Positions 50,523-59,778 of a stretch of DNA of 64,000 nucleotides are shown in pieces. Each line of letters starts with the position of its first letter. Within the stretch, counting starts at the first letter, position 1. Under the pieces are notes generated by a model, which had not been told where the DNA came from, did no database searches, and worked only from the letters and a program-made list of their open reading frames with translations. The stretch is from Pseudomonadota bacterium. GTDB lineage: Bacteria > Pseudomonadota > Gammaproteobacteria > Burkholderiales > Ferrovaceae. Both the position numbers and the translations under genes were made by a program. The DNA is taken from contig JAJZPN010000006.1 in assembly GCA_021811145.1 (NCBI GenBank), positions 19,234-83,233 on the forward strand, written 5' to 3'.

Positions 50523-51929
50523 ATGGGGAGTCATTTTAAGAAAGTTGGTTTAGTACTAATGGGGGCGTTAATCGGTTTTGCTCTTACATTGAATTTTTCA
50601 GCGGTAGCTGATCGATCAAGTACGCTTACTAATGGTTTACCTGTAGACGAATTAAAAGCGTTTACGGAGGTTTATGGTCGAATTAAATCAGACTATGTTG
50701 AACCTGTTGATGATAAACAATTATTAAAACAAGCTATTATTGGCATGGTTTCTGGATTGGATCCTCATTCAGCCTATCTTGATCAAGAGGCATACAAAGA
50801 ACTTCAACAGGGTACTCAAGGTGAGTTTGGTGGACTAGGAATTGAAGTCACTATGGATGATGGCCTTGTTAAAGTTGTTACACCACTTGATGACTCTCCT
50901 GCCTCACGAGCTGGTATTAAAACGGGTGATCTGATTTTCAAAATTGATAACGCTGCAGTGAAGGGGATGACATTAAACGATGCAGTTAAACACATGCGTG
51001 GTAAGCCTGGGACCAGTATTGTTTTGACTGTGTTAAGAAAGAACACCCCCAAACCTCTCACCTTTACTTTAGTAAGAGACATAATAAAAACCAAGAGTGT
51101 CACCATGACCACTCCTGAAAAGGGCTATGGGGTGATTCGTATTAGTCAGTTCCAAGAACGAACAGGAGAAGATCTGGCAAAAGCTATTGATGACTTGTAT
51201 AAAAAAGACAATGGCCAAGTGAAAGGTATTGTTTTAGATCTCAGGAACAATCCTGGCGGGCTGTTAAATGCGGCAGTGGGGGTGGCTGCGTCATTCCTAC
51301 CTAAAGATACCTTGGTGGTCTATACAGAGGGTCGAATTCCTGATGCTAAAATGCGTTTAACAGTAGCCCCACAAAACTATCTACTATCAGCTAATAGCCC
51401 TGACTATATCGCAGATGAACCAGAGGCATCACAAAAGGTCCCTTTAGTAGTTTTAGTTAATGGTGGTTCAGCTTCTGCTTCAGAGATCGTTGCTGGCGCA
51501 CTTCAGGATCAGCATCGCGCAACAATTATGGGTACACAAACCTTTGGTAAGGGATCGGTGCAAACTATACTTCCATTAGGAAATAATACTGCCTTAAAGC
51601 TCACCACTGCCCGCTACTTCACACCAAGTGGTCGTTCAATACAGGCTAAAGGTATTGCTCCTGATGTGGTCGTCGCAGAACCCGGCATAATTGATGACGC
51701 TTTTGGGTTGCATGAAGCAGATCTAGAGGGTCATTTAGCCAATCCAAATGATGGGAAAAATGCAAAAAATATGGCTGCAGTTAAGGCTAATAAAGCCCCT
51801 ACATCTATTGATAATGCCCATTTAAACGATAAAAAATCCGCTAAAACCGGCAAGGTTGATCCTAAGAAAGATGTTCAACTGGATGAGGCATTGTCATATT
51901 TAAAGCAGCATGCCAATACCAAGAAATAA
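50523..51929 (+). CDS. ctpA: Carboxy-terminal processing protease (S41)
   Basis: This is a periplasmic serine protease of the S41 family. The 468-residue protein has an N-terminal signal/anchor (about 7-27), a PDZ domain (about 90-180; GEFGGLGIEVTMDDGLVKV) and the catalytic region with Ser in GGSASASEIVAGALQD and Lys in GTQTFGKGSVQT. The C-terminal tail (about 400-468) is Lys-rich and low in complexity. Proteins in this position act with EnvC-type factors in wall turnover; the substrate is not known. Confidence 0.92.
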   Translation: MGSHFKKVGLVLMGALIGFALTLNFSAVADRSSTLTNGLPVDELKAFTEVYGRIKSDYVEPVDDKQLLKQAIIGMVSGLDPHSAYLDQEAYKELQQGTQGEFGGLGIEVTMDDGLVKVVTPLDDSPASRAGIKTGDLIFKIDNAAVKGMTLNDAVKHMRGKPGTSIVLTVLRKNTPKPLTFTLVRDIIKTKSVTMTTPEKGYGVIRISQFQERTGEDLAKAIDDLYKKDNGQVKGIVLDLRNNPGGLLNAAVGVAASFLPKDTLVVYTEGRIPDAKMRLTVAPQNYLLSANSPDYIADEPEASQKVPLVVLVNGGSASASEIVAGALQDQHRATIMGTQTFGKGSVQTILPLGNNTALKLTTARYFTPSGRSIQAKGIAPDVVVAEPGIIDDAFGLHEADLEGHLANPNDGKNAKNMAAVKANKAPTSIDNAHLNDKKSAKTGKVDPKKDVQLDEALSYLKQHANTKK

Positions 51930-51935
51930 TGCCAT

Positions 51936-52703
51936 ATGGCAGAGTTGTTAAATGACAATGAGTTATTACGTTATTCCCGTCATATTCTATTAAATGAAAT
52001 AGATGTGGCGGGAGTAGAACGAATCAGACGTTCAAAAGTATGTATTGTGGGTGTGGGTGGATTGGGGTCAGTAGCTGCACTGTATTTGTCCGCTAGTGGC
52101 GTAGGTGAGATTACTCTTGTTGATCATGACACCATTGATTTAACTAATTTACAACGACAAATTGCTTTTAGCATGTCTGATGTGGGGCTTAATAAAGCAC
52201 AGGCTTGTAAGCAACGAATTCAACAAATTAATCCAGATGTGGAGGTGACTGTTATTAGTGAACGGTTAACTCCAGATCAAGGTGACAAGCTGCTTCAATC
52301 AATGAATGTGGTATTGGACTGCTCAGACAATTTTGCCACCCGTCACGCTCTTAATAGGCTGTGTGTGAAACATAAAATCCCTCTTGTTTCAGGTGCCGCT
52401 ATTCGTTTTGATGGGCAGTTAACTGTTTTTGATGCCAGGCAGTCAGCTAACCCATGCTACGAGTGTTTGTTTCCAGATAGTGGCGTAAATCAAGATGAAG
52501 CCTGTGCCACTATGGGTGTGTTATCGCCTTTGGTGGGTATGATAGGTAGCGCTCAAGCAATTGAAGCACTTAAATTACTGGCTAATATTGGACAGAACTT
52601 GGTGGGGCGCTTAATGTTATTTAATGCCTTACGCTTTGAGTCACAATCTATTCAATATAAGAAAGATCCCCATTGCACTGTGTGCGCTCAACACACGCTT
52701 TAA
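51936..52703 (+). CDS. moeB: MoeB/ThiF-type sulfur-carrier adenylyltransferase
   Basis: This E1-like enzyme adenylates the C-terminal Gly of a ubiquitin-like sulfur carrier (MoaD or ThiS). The 255-residue protein has the nucleotide loop [17 protein letters not shown], the DNLQRQ-type motif ([10 protein letters not shown]), and zinc-binding cysteines in CYECLFP and CTVCAQH. MoeB and ThiF cannot be separated surely; no moa or thi genes are adjacent. It is 6 bases after ctpA and overlaps convergent tsaD by 4 bases. Confidence 0.87.
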   Translation: MAELLNDNELLRYSRHILLNEIDVAGVERIRRSKVCIVGVGGLGSVAALYLSASGVGEITLVDHDTIDLTNLQRQIAFSMSDVGLNKAQACKQRIQQINPDVEVTVISERLTPDQGDKLLQSMNVVLDCSDNFATRHALNRLCVKHKIPLVSGAAIRFDGQLTVFDARQSANPCYECLFPDSGVNQDEACATMGVLSPLVGMIGSAQAIEALKLLANIGQNLVGRLMLFNALRFESQSIQYKKDPHCTVCAQHTL

Positions 52704-53725
52704 TTTCCATAAAGAGTTGAATAAGCTTGTAAATCCCAGCGAGGATAAATGGCAAAACTTTCTTTTTGTGGAGAGTGCTGTCCCATTAGAAGCTTTTGTG
52801 CGCCTGCGTAGGCAATCATTGCTCCATTGTCCGTGCATAATTTTAGTGGGGGATAAAATACGTCACCGCCCTGTTCTTTGACCACCGTAGTGAGTTGTTT
52901 ACGTAGTGTTAAATTGGCTCCCACTCCACCTGCGATAACCAATTGTTTTATACCGGTTTGTTTGATGGCTTGCAGTGCCTTTGCACATAAAGTATCCACC
53001 ACGGCAGCTTCAAAGGAGGCGGCAATATCTTTGTAATCCTCTGCTTGATGTTGGGCTACAGTGAGCGATACAGCAGTTTTAAGGCCACTAAAACTCATCA
53101 TTAAATCTCCACTATGTATCATTGGTCGCGGAAAGTTAAAGCGTTTAGGGTTACCTGTTTCAGCTAATTTGGCCAAATGGGGTCCCCCAGGATAGGGTAG
53201 ACCCAATAATTTAGCTGTTTTATCAAATGCTTCACCGGCAGCATCATCAACACTCTCTCCAAGCAACTCATAACTTCCTACCTGGGTTACTTTCATGAAT
53301 TGACTGTGTCCACCAGAGACCAATAGAGCAATAAATGGGAACTTAGGTGGTGTATCACTCAAGCATGGGGATAACAAGTGTCCCTCTAGGTGATGGATGG
53401 GGAGTGCTGGAATAGATAAAGCAAAGGATAAAGACTCAGCTACTGAGGCGCCAACCAACAGCGCCCCAGCAAGCCCTGGACCAGCTGTGTAAGCAATAGC
53501 AGTAAGATCTGTGAGTTGGCAGTTGGCTGAAGAGAGAGTTTCTTTGATAAGAGGAGTAATTCGGCGAATATGGTCACGAGAAGCCAATTCTGGTACAACC
53601 CCTCCGTATTCATTATGTAGTTTAATTTGTGAATGAAGAGAATCTGCTAATAACCCTTGCTCGCTATCGTAAATAGCAACACCGGTTTCATCACATGAGC
53701 TTTCAATTCCAAGTACACGAACCAT
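52700..53725 (-). CDS. tsaD: tRNA N6-threonylcarbamoyladenosine synthase subunit TsaD
   Basis: TsaD transfers the threonylcarbamoyl group to A37 of tRNAs reading ANN codons. The 341-residue ASKHA-fold protein has [14 protein letters not shown], the metal motif [19 protein letters not shown] and [10 protein letters not shown]. Divergence from rpsU-yqeY-dnaG-rpoD is the classical arrangement. Confidence 0.97.
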   Translation of the reverse strand: MVRVLGIESSCDETGVAIYDSEQGLLADSLHSQIKLHNEYGGVVPELASRDHIRRITPLIKETLSSANCQLTDLTAIAYTAGPGLAGALLVGASVAESLSFALSIPALPIHHLEGHLLSPCLSDTPPKFPFIALLVSGGHSQFMKVTQVGSYELLGESVDDAAGEAFDKTAKLLGLPYPGGPHLAKLAETGNPKRFNFPRPMIHSGDLMMSFSGLKTAVSLTVAQHQAEDYKDIAASFEAAVVDTLCAKALQAIKQTGIKQLVIAGGVGANLTLRKQLTTVVKEQGGDVFYPPLKLCTDNGAMIAYAGAQKLLMGQHSPQKESFAIYPRWDLQAYSTLYGN

Positions 53726-53762
53726 AACTTTTCACGTCAAAATTAAGATTTTAACCTGTATA

Positions 53763-53792
53763 GTGACAAAACTCGACTTTTAATGCTAAAAT
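53763..53792 (+). promoter_or_regulatory. Candidate promoter of the rpsU-yqeY-dnaG-rpoD operon
   Basis: GTGACA (53763-53768), 18 bases, TAAAAT (53787-53792). The predicted start is about 27 bases before ATG 53827, with AGAGG in between. Confidence 0.5.
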
Positions 53793-53826
53793 ATTCGTTT
53801 TTAATGATTACTTGTTAGAGGACTGA

Positions 53827-54039
53827 ATGCCAAACATTCGTGTTAAAGAGAACGAACCATTTGATGTGGCCATGCGTCGCTTTAAGCGCGCCGTTGAAAA
53901 AACTGGCCTATTAACCGAATTACGTGCTCGTGAATTCTACGAAAAACCTACCGCTGAACGCAAGCGTAAACTCGCAGCTGCAGTGAAACGTCGTTACAAG
54001 CGTTTACGTAGTCAAATACTCCCTCCAAAAATGTATTAA
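53827..54039 (+). CDS. rpsU: 30S ribosomal protein S21
   Basis: S21 is a basic small-subunit protein needed for initiation on many mRNAs. The 70-residue product has [21 protein letters not shown] and the Arg/Lys-rich C-terminus expected. It is the first gene of the macromolecular synthesis operon with yqeY, dnaG and rpoD. Confidence 0.97.
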   Translation: MPNIRVKENEPFDVAMRRFKRAVEKTGLLTELRAREFYEKPTAERKRKLAAAVKRRYKRLRSQILPPKMY

Positions 54040-54059
54040 TCCATTACTGGTTAGGTTGT

Positions 54060-54512
54060 ATGGCAGGGCTTAAAGAGCAAATTTCTGAAGACATGAAGAA
54101 TGCTATGCGTTCTCGGGATTCAGCTACCCTCGGAGCCTTGCGTTTGATACTCGCGGCTATCAAACAAAAAGAAGTTGATGAAAGAATCGCGGTTGATGAT
54201 GCTGCGGTTTTAAATATACTTGAAAAAATGCTTAAGCAACGCCGTGATTCTATAGAGCAGTATAATAAAGCCAACCGCACTGACTTAGCTCAGCAAGAAG
54301 CCTTTGAAATTTCCGTTTTAGAAAAATATCTCCCCACGCCCTTAACCGATGCTGAAATTGCGACGCTGGTTAAACAGGCTGTTAATGAGAGTGGAGCAAA
54401 GGTAATGGCCGATATGGCTAAAGTTATGGCGGTACTGAGACCTCTTGTCAGCGGTCGTGCTGATATGGGTAAAATATCTCAACTCGTCAAAAAAGAACTT
54501 GGCGCAAACTAA
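54060..54512 (+). CDS. YqeY/GatB-tail domain protein
   Basis: This 150-residue protein belongs to the YqeY family, related to the C-terminal domain of GatB. It starts LKEQISEDMKNAMRSRDS and ends MADMAKVMAVLRPLVSGRADMGKISQLVKKEL, both family signatures in pieces. Its role is unclear; a tRNA-binding function is suspected from the GatB relation. It lies between rpsU and dnaG, as in many beta- and alphaproteobacteria. Confidence 0.93.
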   Translation: MAGLKEQISEDMKNAMRSRDSATLGALRLILAAIKQKEVDERIAVDDAAVLNILEKMLKQRRDSIEQYNKANRTDLAQQEAFEISVLEKYLPTPLTDAEIATLVKQAVNESGAKVMADMAKVMAVLRPLVSGRADMGKISQLVKKELGAN

Positions 54513-54535
54513 AAATTAAATTCTAGGAGAGACGG

Positions 54536-56284
54536 ATGATTCCACGTGATTTCATCCAGACTTTGCTGTCAAGAGTAGATATCGTTGACACCATCGAGCG
54601 TTATATTCCACTCAAAAAAGCGGGTGGTAACTTTGTAGCACGTTGTCCCTTTCACCAAGAGAAAAGTCCTTCTTTTTCAGTTAGTCCTGTAAAGCAGTTC
54701 TATTATTGTTTTGGCTGTGGTGCTACAGGTACTGCCATCAGTTTTGTTATGGAGTACACTGGGGCGGGCTTTGTTGAAGCGGTTGAAGAGCTAGCAAACC
54801 AAGTGGGCTTAGAGGTACCTCAAACACATTCTAATGATCAACCACATAACAAGGCTCAAGATCAGTTAGCTCCTTTATTTGAATGTTGCCAACAGGCTAT
54901 GCTGCACTATCGTGAACAACTAAAACACTCTTCTGCGGCCATTGACTATCTTAAGAATAGGGGAGTGTCAGGAGAGGTGGCAGCTCGCTTTGGGCTAGGT
55001 TTTGCCCCTGAGGAATGGCGCAATTTAGAGTCGTTTAAGGGTGCTTACACGGACTCTGCATGGATTGAATCTGGCCTTGTTATTCAGTCCGATGAAGGGA
55101 AGCGTTATGATCGTTTTCGCGGTCGAGTTATGTTTCCTATTCTCAATGCCAAAGGACAGGTTATTGGATTTGGTGGACGTGTCATTGGTCAAGGTGAGCC
55201 TAAATACCTTAACTCTCCTGAAACCCCCATATTTGAAAAGGGGCATGAATTATACGGTTTAACGCAAGCGAAAGAGTCTATACGCGAACGCTCGCAAGTC
55301 ATTGTTGTCGAAGGATATATGGATGTGGTGGCTTTATCCCAATGGGGTATAGGCTATGCGGTTGCAACATTAGGTACGGCAACCACGGCTACACATTTAC
55401 AAAAACTTATGCGTTTGGCAAGACGTATCGTGTTCTCATTTGACGGTGATAAAGCTGGTCGACGGGCAGCGAAACGAGCATTTGAAGGTGTGTTACCACT
55501 ATTGCAAGATAGTAAAGAATTTAGTTTCTTGTTTTTACCTGAAGCAGAAGATCCTGATAGTTTTATACGAGCACATGGCAAAGAGGCTTTTGAACAACAA
55601 GTTAACAATGCGCTTCCTTTTTCTGAATATTTTTTTGAAGTAATTGGTGAGGATAGTGATTTATCCACTATGGAGGGGCGAGCAAAAGTGTTAACCCAAG
55701 CAAAAAACTACCTCGAACAAATTAAAGCTCCTGTTATGTCAGCTTTGTTGCGCGAGGCAATCGCTAAGAGATTGGGGATAACTATTGATTTGGTGAAAGG
55801 GGTGGTGGGGGAAGTAAAAGTACCCACTATCGCCAAAAGACCTGCTTTGGTTCCGCGCCGAGATCAGCCTATGAGTTTAGCTTCGAGAATGTTGGTTGCT
55901 TTAATTATTGACCCTAGTTTGATTGAACGTTTTGGTTACCCTGAACATTATTTGCGTGGACGTGATGAAGAGGCATTGCTGGCAGTGGTTGATTTGTTAC
56001 GTGACCAAAGTGGGCCTGTTTCTCCCCAAAGTGTACTTGAATTATTACGAGGCCATACCCACTTTCATCTAATAGAAGAAGCGTTACGACGCGAATGGGT
56101 GGCCTTGGAGCATACTCCCCAAGATGAATTGGATTTATTTTACCAAGATGGTTTATTAAGATTAGAAGAAGACTATATTGGAGCAAGAGTCCAGGAGTTA
56201 ATGAGTTTGTCGCAAGAAAGGGTGTTAAATGAGGGCGAACTCGTTGAATTTCAACGACTTTTAAAGCTCAAAAAGAAGAGATAG
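54536..56284 (+). CDS. dnaG: DNA primase
   Basis: DnaG makes RNA primers at the fork. The 582-residue protein has the CHC2 zinc domain (CPFHQEKSPSF, YYCFGCGATG; about residues 40-65), the TOPRIM core with VVEGYMDVVAL and FSFDGDKAGRRAAKRA (about 255-320), and a helicase-binding C-terminal domain (about 440-582). AGGAGA lies 8 bases before ATG 54536. Confidence 0.97.
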   Translation: MIPRDFIQTLLSRVDIVDTIERYIPLKKAGGNFVARCPFHQEKSPSFSVSPVKQFYYCFGCGATGTAISFVMEYTGAGFVEAVEELANQVGLEVPQTHSNDQPHNKAQDQLAPLFECCQQAMLHYREQLKHSSAAIDYLKNRGVSGEVAARFGLGFAPEEWRNLESFKGAYTDSAWIESGLVIQSDEGKRYDRFRGRVMFPILNAKGQVIGFGGRVIGQGEPKYLNSPETPIFEKGHELYGLTQAKESIRERSQVIVVEGYMDVVALSQWGIGYAVATLGTATTATHLQKLMRLARRIVFSFDGDKAGRRAAKRAFEGVLPLLQDSKEFSFLFLPEAEDPDSFIRAHGKEAFEQQVNNALPFSEYFFEVIGEDSDLSTMEGRAKVLTQAKNYLEQIKAPVMSALLREAIAKRLGITIDLVKGVVGEVKVPTIAKRPALVPRRDQPMSLASRMLVALIIDPSLIERFGYPEHYLRGRDEEALLAVVDLLRDQSGPVSPQSVLELLRGHTHFHLIEEALRREWVALEHTPQDELDLFYQDGLLRLEEDYIGARVQELMSLSQERVLNEGELVEFQRLLKLKKKR

Positions 56285-56358
56285 GTTGTGTCTTTTGTGG
56301 TAAAATACAAGGTTTTCTGTATTAATTTTTAACAATTTTCAAAGGGGTGTCACTGATC

Positions 56359-58245
56359 ATGGCAAATGATAATTCTAAGTCCGAATCCCGCCAAACAGAT
56401 TTGGAGGAGCAACGGACACGCCTAAAAAATTTAGTGGTACTAGGTAAAGAGCGTGGTTTCTTGACTTATGCAGAGATCAACGATCATTTACCAGATGACA
56501 TGTTGGATGCTGAACAAATCGAATCTGTTATTGGCATGATCAACGATATGGGTATCGCTGTCTATGACGAGGCACCTGATAGCGAACAGTTGCTCATGTC
56601 TGACGCCCCACCCCCTGTTGCTGATGAAGATATTGTTGAAGAAGCAGAAGCAGCATTATCCTCAGTTGATTCTGAATTCGGCAGAACCACTGATCCTGTA
56701 CGTATGTATATGCGTGAAATGGGTACAGTTGATCTTCTCACCCGTGAAGGTGAGATTGAAATTGCTAAACGTATTGAAGATGGCTTGAAGCATATGATTC
56801 AGGCTATTTCCTCTTGCCCTTCTACCATTGATCAAGTTCTAGAGCTAGCTGACAGGATTGAAAAAGACGAGTTACGTGTTGATGAGGTTATTGATGGACT
56901 CGTTGATCCTAACGGTGAAGAAGAAGAACTTGAAACACAAATGATGTCTGATGATGAGGACATGGCAATAGAAGAAGAGGAGGGGGAAGACGGTGAAGGT
57001 GGTGGCATGAGTAGCGCCAACCTGGAACAGTTAAAGGCCGATGCACTGGAGCGTTTTGGTTCAATTCGTCGTTTAAGTAAGCGCATGAAAAAGGCGTTAG
57101 CTGAAAAAGGTTCACGCAGTCGCGCTTACAAGGACCTACAAGAAAGTATTTCTCAAGAATTAATGGGTATTCGTTTTACCGCCAAACAAGTTGAAAATTT
57201 GGCTAATGGATTACGTCAATTAGTTGAACGAGTTCGTAATCATGAAAAAGAGATTATGAAATTGTGCGTGGATATGGCGGGAATGCCACGTAATCACTTT
57301 ATTAAGTCTTTCCCTGGTAATGAAACTAACATCAAATGGGTTACTGAAAAGTCTGCTGGTCGCAAGGCTTATAGTGCCTCTTTAGCGAGACTTAAACATA
57401 ATGTGGTTGAAAAACAAGAAAACTTGTTGGCACTACAAAAAGATGTGGGTCTTCCAATTAAAGATTTAAAAGAAATTGCCCGTCAGATGTCTACCGGTGA
57501 AGCACGTGCAAGACGTGCTAAACGTGAGATGATTGAAGCCAACTTGCGTTTGGTGATTTCTATCGCTAAAAAATATACGAATCGTGGTTTACAGTTCTTG
57601 GATCTTATTCAAGAGGGTAATATCGGTCTTATGAAGGCGGTAGATAAGTTTGAATATCGTCGCGGTTATAAATTCTCTACCTATGCAACATGGTGGATAC
57701 GTCAAGCTATTACACGTTCCATTGCTGATCAGGCAAGAACTATTCGTATTCCTGTGCATATGATTGAAACCATCAATAAGATGAATAGGATTTCTCGCCA
57801 AATTCTACAAGAGACGGGTCTTGAGCCTGATCCTGCAGAATTGGCTAAGAAAATGGAAATGCCTGAGGATAAAATTAGAAAAATTCTCAAAATTTCTAAA
57901 GAGCCTATTTCTATGGAAACACCTATTGGCGATGATGATGATTCCCATTTAGGTGATTTTATTGAAGATACCGCAACACTGGCGCCGTCCGATTCTGCGT
58001 TATATTCAAGCCTACGTGATGCGACTAAAGATGTACTTGACTCATTAACGCAACGTGAAGCCAAAGTACTAAGAATGCGCTTTGGTATAGAGATGAATAC
58101 TGACCATACTCTTGAAGAGGTAGGTAAACAGTTTGATGTCACTCGTGAGCGTATTCGTCAAATTGAAGCCAAAGCGTTACGAAAACTTCGTCATCCATCA
58201 CGTTCTGAACGGTTAAGAAGTTTTATTGATAACAACGATAATTAA
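56359..58245 (+). CDS. rpoD: RNA polymerase sigma factor RpoD (sigma-70)
   Basis: RpoD is the housekeeping sigma factor. The 628-residue protein has region 1.1, an acidic non-conserved region (about 190-225), region 2 ([22 protein letters not shown], then [15 protein letters not shown]), region 3, and region 4 ([28 protein letters not shown] in parts). ATG 56359 is preferred over GTG 56347, which abuts the AAGGGG site without spacing. An ATACA/TGTAT hairpin lies between dnaG and rpoD. Confidence 0.97.
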   Translation: MANDNSKSESRQTDLEEQRTRLKNLVVLGKERGFLTYAEINDHLPDDMLDAEQIESVIGMINDMGIAVYDEAPDSEQLLMSDAPPPVADEDIVEEAEAALSSVDSEFGRTTDPVRMYMREMGTVDLLTREGEIEIAKRIEDGLKHMIQAISSCPSTIDQVLELADRIEKDELRVDEVIDGLVDPNGEEEELETQMMSDDEDMAIEEEEGEDGEGGGMSSANLEQLKADALERFGSIRRLSKRMKKALAEKGSRSRAYKDLQESISQELMGIRFTAKQVENLANGLRQLVERVRNHEKEIMKLCVDMAGMPRNHFIKSFPGNETNIKWVTEKSAGRKAYSASLARLKHNVVEKQENLLALQKDVGLPIKDLKEIARQMSTGEARARRAKREMIEANLRLVISIAKKYTNRGLQFLDLIQEGNIGLMKAVDKFEYRRGYKFSTYATWWIRQAITRSIADQARTIRIPVHMIETINKMNRISRQILQETGLEPDPAELAKKMEMPEDKIRKILKISKEPISMETPIGDDDDSHLGDFIEDTATLAPSDSALYSSLRDATKDVLDSLTQREAKVLRMRFGIEMNTDHTLEEVGKQFDVTRERIRQIEAKALRKLRHPSRSERLRSFIDNNDN

Positions 58246-58497
58246 TAGGTGGTAAAAGTAAGGTATGACTTTTTAATAGTAGTGCCTTACTGTATAATTA
58301 TTGTTTTAAGATCAGTACCTCAATGAATTAGAGTAAAGATCTAATAATTGACTTAAGTCATAGTCAAAAGTGTCAATCAATGACTTCGATGGCTTAAGTG
58401 TTGGTAATAGTAATCAAACGCTATGTATCATAAGTTTTTATGGTGTGTGGTAATAAAAATTGTTACATAGTTCTAATAGTAAAAAGTAATTGTAGTA
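58246..58497. other. Intergenic region between rpoD and the tRNA gene
   Basis: This 252-base AT-rich stretch has a GTAAGG/CCTTAC inverted repeat around 58259-58290 directly before a TATAAT (58293-58298). There is also a TTGTTA-N17-AAAGTA pair closer to the tRNA. Either could carry the tRNA promoter. I see no open reading frame of note and no convincing terminator for rpoD other than the repeat. Confidence 0.4.
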
Positions 58498-58513
58498 CCC
58501 GAAAAGTTTCGGG
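58498..58513. other. Perfect inverted repeat overlapping the tRNA 5' end
   Basis: CCCGAAA-AG-TTTCGGG: the right arm includes the first three bases of the mature tRNA (58511-58513). In the precursor it would compete with the acceptor stem. Confidence 0.7.
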
Positions 58514-58809
58514 CCGTTAGCTCAGTTGGTTAGAGCAGAGGACTCATAGAAAATTGTGCACCAGATGACGAAAGTCGCTGTGTGAATGGCGTCAAATTCG
58601 GTGAAACCTAAGTGTCATTATTGCAATAGTGACATAAGGCAATGCCGAGCCAAGCTTCTGATGAATTATAATCAGTTGAAGGTGTAGAGACTAGACGGCG
58701 CCCACCTAAGTCGTGTTATTGATATGGTGAAGGCATAGTCCAGAGAGTGGGGAAACTCACACAAATCGGAATCCTTTGGTCCGGGGTTCAAGTCCCTGAC
58801 GGCCCACCA
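58511..58809 (+). tRNA. tRNA-Ile2(CAU) interrupted by a group I intron
   Basis: The exons are 58511-58547 and 58770-58809. Joined, they form a 77-nt tRNA with acceptor stem GGGCCGT/ACGGCCC, anticodon arm GAGGA-CTCATAA-TCCTT, T-arm with TTCAAGT loop, and encoded CCA. The CAU anticodon and similarity to E. coli ileX-type tRNA (ACTCATAATC, GGTTCAAGTCC) indicate the isoleucine tRNA whose C34 is changed to lysidine by TilS, not a methionine tRNA. The intron sits after U36. An intrinsic terminator follows, then the GC-rich island. Confidence 0.93.
58548..58769 (+). ncRNA. Self-splicing group I intron (IC3-like), 222 nt
   Basis: Core segments match tRNA group I introns. A P-segment AAATTCGGTGAAACCTAA is followed by AAGGCAATGCCGAGCCAAGC, then GGTGTAGAGACTAGACGG, and last GGCATAGTCC. 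These run in the order and spacing of cyanobacterial and Azoarcus tRNA introns. The 5' exon ends in CAU, which pairs with the internal guide GUG (58556-58558) with the required U-G pair; the intron ends in G (58769). It has no reading frame for a homing endonuclease. The same insertion site and guide are known from the Azoarcus tRNA-Ile intron. Confidence 0.92.
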
Positions 58810-58818
58810 ATATTCAAA

Positions 58819-58846
58819 CCCCAACCACTCTCGGTTGGGGTTTTTT
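58819..58846 (+). terminator. Intrinsic terminator of the tRNA gene
   Basis: An 8-bp stem CCCCAACC/GGTTGGGG (58819-58826 with 58833-58840), 6-nt loop, six Ts. Host-like DNA stops at about this point. Confidence 0.92.
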
Positions 58847-59121
58847 CTTATGTGCTCCCGCCAGACCCTGCGAACACGCGCGGAACGCTGAGTAAGCTTG
58901 AGGACTTCGCCATTCTGGCTGGCTACCCATCTGTGGCCACATGGTGCTCTCTCCGGGCCATTCCTCTCTCCTTTCTGCCCGGTTCAAAACTGCCCGGAGT
59001 CCGCAGGCGTCACGCCGGCGACCTAAGTAAATCAATGACTTGCGCGTTGATTGATCAAACGGTTGTTTTTCGGCATTGGTAAGCGAAGGCGATATGAATC
59101 GTCCTTGGCGGGTAGCAGTGC
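58847..59121. other. Non-coding left part of the island
   Basis: About 275 GC-rich bases without a credible gene. Open frames here run through the tRNA or lack start signals. It could be the worn end of an integrase-bearing segment, but no motif was recognised. Confidence 0.5.
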
Positions 59122-59150
59122 TTGCAGTTTGTCAGAAACTCGACTATATT
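59122..59150 (+). promoter_or_regulatory. Promoter and operator of the AbiE-type locus
   Basis: TTGCAG (59122-59127), 17 bases, TATATT (59145-59150). AGTTT-N5-AAACT (59126-59140) overlaps the spacer and is a likely site for autorepression by the antitoxin. The start would fall near 59157, one base from the ATG, so the mRNA may be leaderless. Confidence 0.65.
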
Positions 59151-59157
59151 TTCATAC

Positions 59158-59778
59158 ATGGAAACGACCCGCAATACTGCCGAGCTGATTCGTCAGCGCA
59201 TTGAGGAGATGCCGGTCGGGGAGCCTTTTACCCCGACGGTACTTCTGGAGTGCGGTACCCGTGCGTCCGTTGATCAGAACCTGTCGCGCCTGGTCAAGGC
59301 GGGGACGATCGAACGTGTGACGCGCGGAGTCTTCGTGCGCCCCGAGATCAGTCGTTTTGTCGGCAAGGTGATGCCCGAGCCGCTGAAGGTGGCCGAGACC
59401 GTTGCTAAGACAACTGGCGCGGTCGTTCAGGTTCACGGCGCTGAAGCCGCCCGTCGGCTTGAGCTGACCACACAGGTTCCAACGCAATCGGTCTTCGTGA
59501 CCTCTGGTCCATCGAAGCGAATCCGCGTGGGCAAGATGGAGATTCGTCTGCAGCACGTCTGCCAACGTAAGCTGGCCCTGGCTGGCCGACCGGCAGGCCT
59601 TGCTCTTTCAGCTATGTGGTACCTCGGCAAAACGGAAGTGACACCTGCCCTTGTCGAAAAGATTCGGCGCAAGCTGGGCGCTAGCGAATTCGAGGTTCTG
59701 AAGTCGGCGACTTCCTCAATGCCGGCGTGGATGAGCGACGCCATCTTCCGCAACGAACGGACAGCGGCTCATGCCTGA
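59158..59778 (+). CDS. AbiEi-like antitoxin (DUF6088-type)
   Basis: This 206-residue protein has an N-terminal winged-helix region (about 8-60; TAELIRQRIEEM, ASVDQNLSRLVKAGTIERVTRGVFVRP) and the AbiEi_4-like middle domain (KVAETVAKTTGAVVQVHG). AbiEi proteins are type IV antitoxins that repress their promoter and oppose the AbiEii nucleotidyltransferase. ATG 59158 is chosen from the promoter position. The reading frame is intact and GC-rich. It overlaps the toxin start by 8 bases. Confidence 0.83.
   Translation: METTRNTAELIRQRIEEMPVGEPFTPTVLLECGTRASVDQNLSRLVKAGTIERVTRGVFVRPEISRFVGKVMPEPLKVAETVAKTTGAVVQVHGAEAARRLELTTQVPTQSVFVTSGPSKRIRVGKMEIRLQHVCQRKLALAGRPAGLALSAMWYLGKTEVTPALVEKIRRKLGASEFEVLKSATSSMPAWMSDAIFRNERTAAHA

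Noticed and set aside
58814..59035. 73-codon minus-strand frame at the left of the island
   Set aside because: It covers the tRNA terminator, is Arg/Trp-rich in the way of random GC-rich frames, and lacks a start signal.
58747..59082. 111-codon plus-strand open frame across the tRNA 3' exon and terminator
   Set aside because: It runs through the end of the intron, the tRNA exon and a terminator hairpin, has no ribosome site and no recognisable domain.
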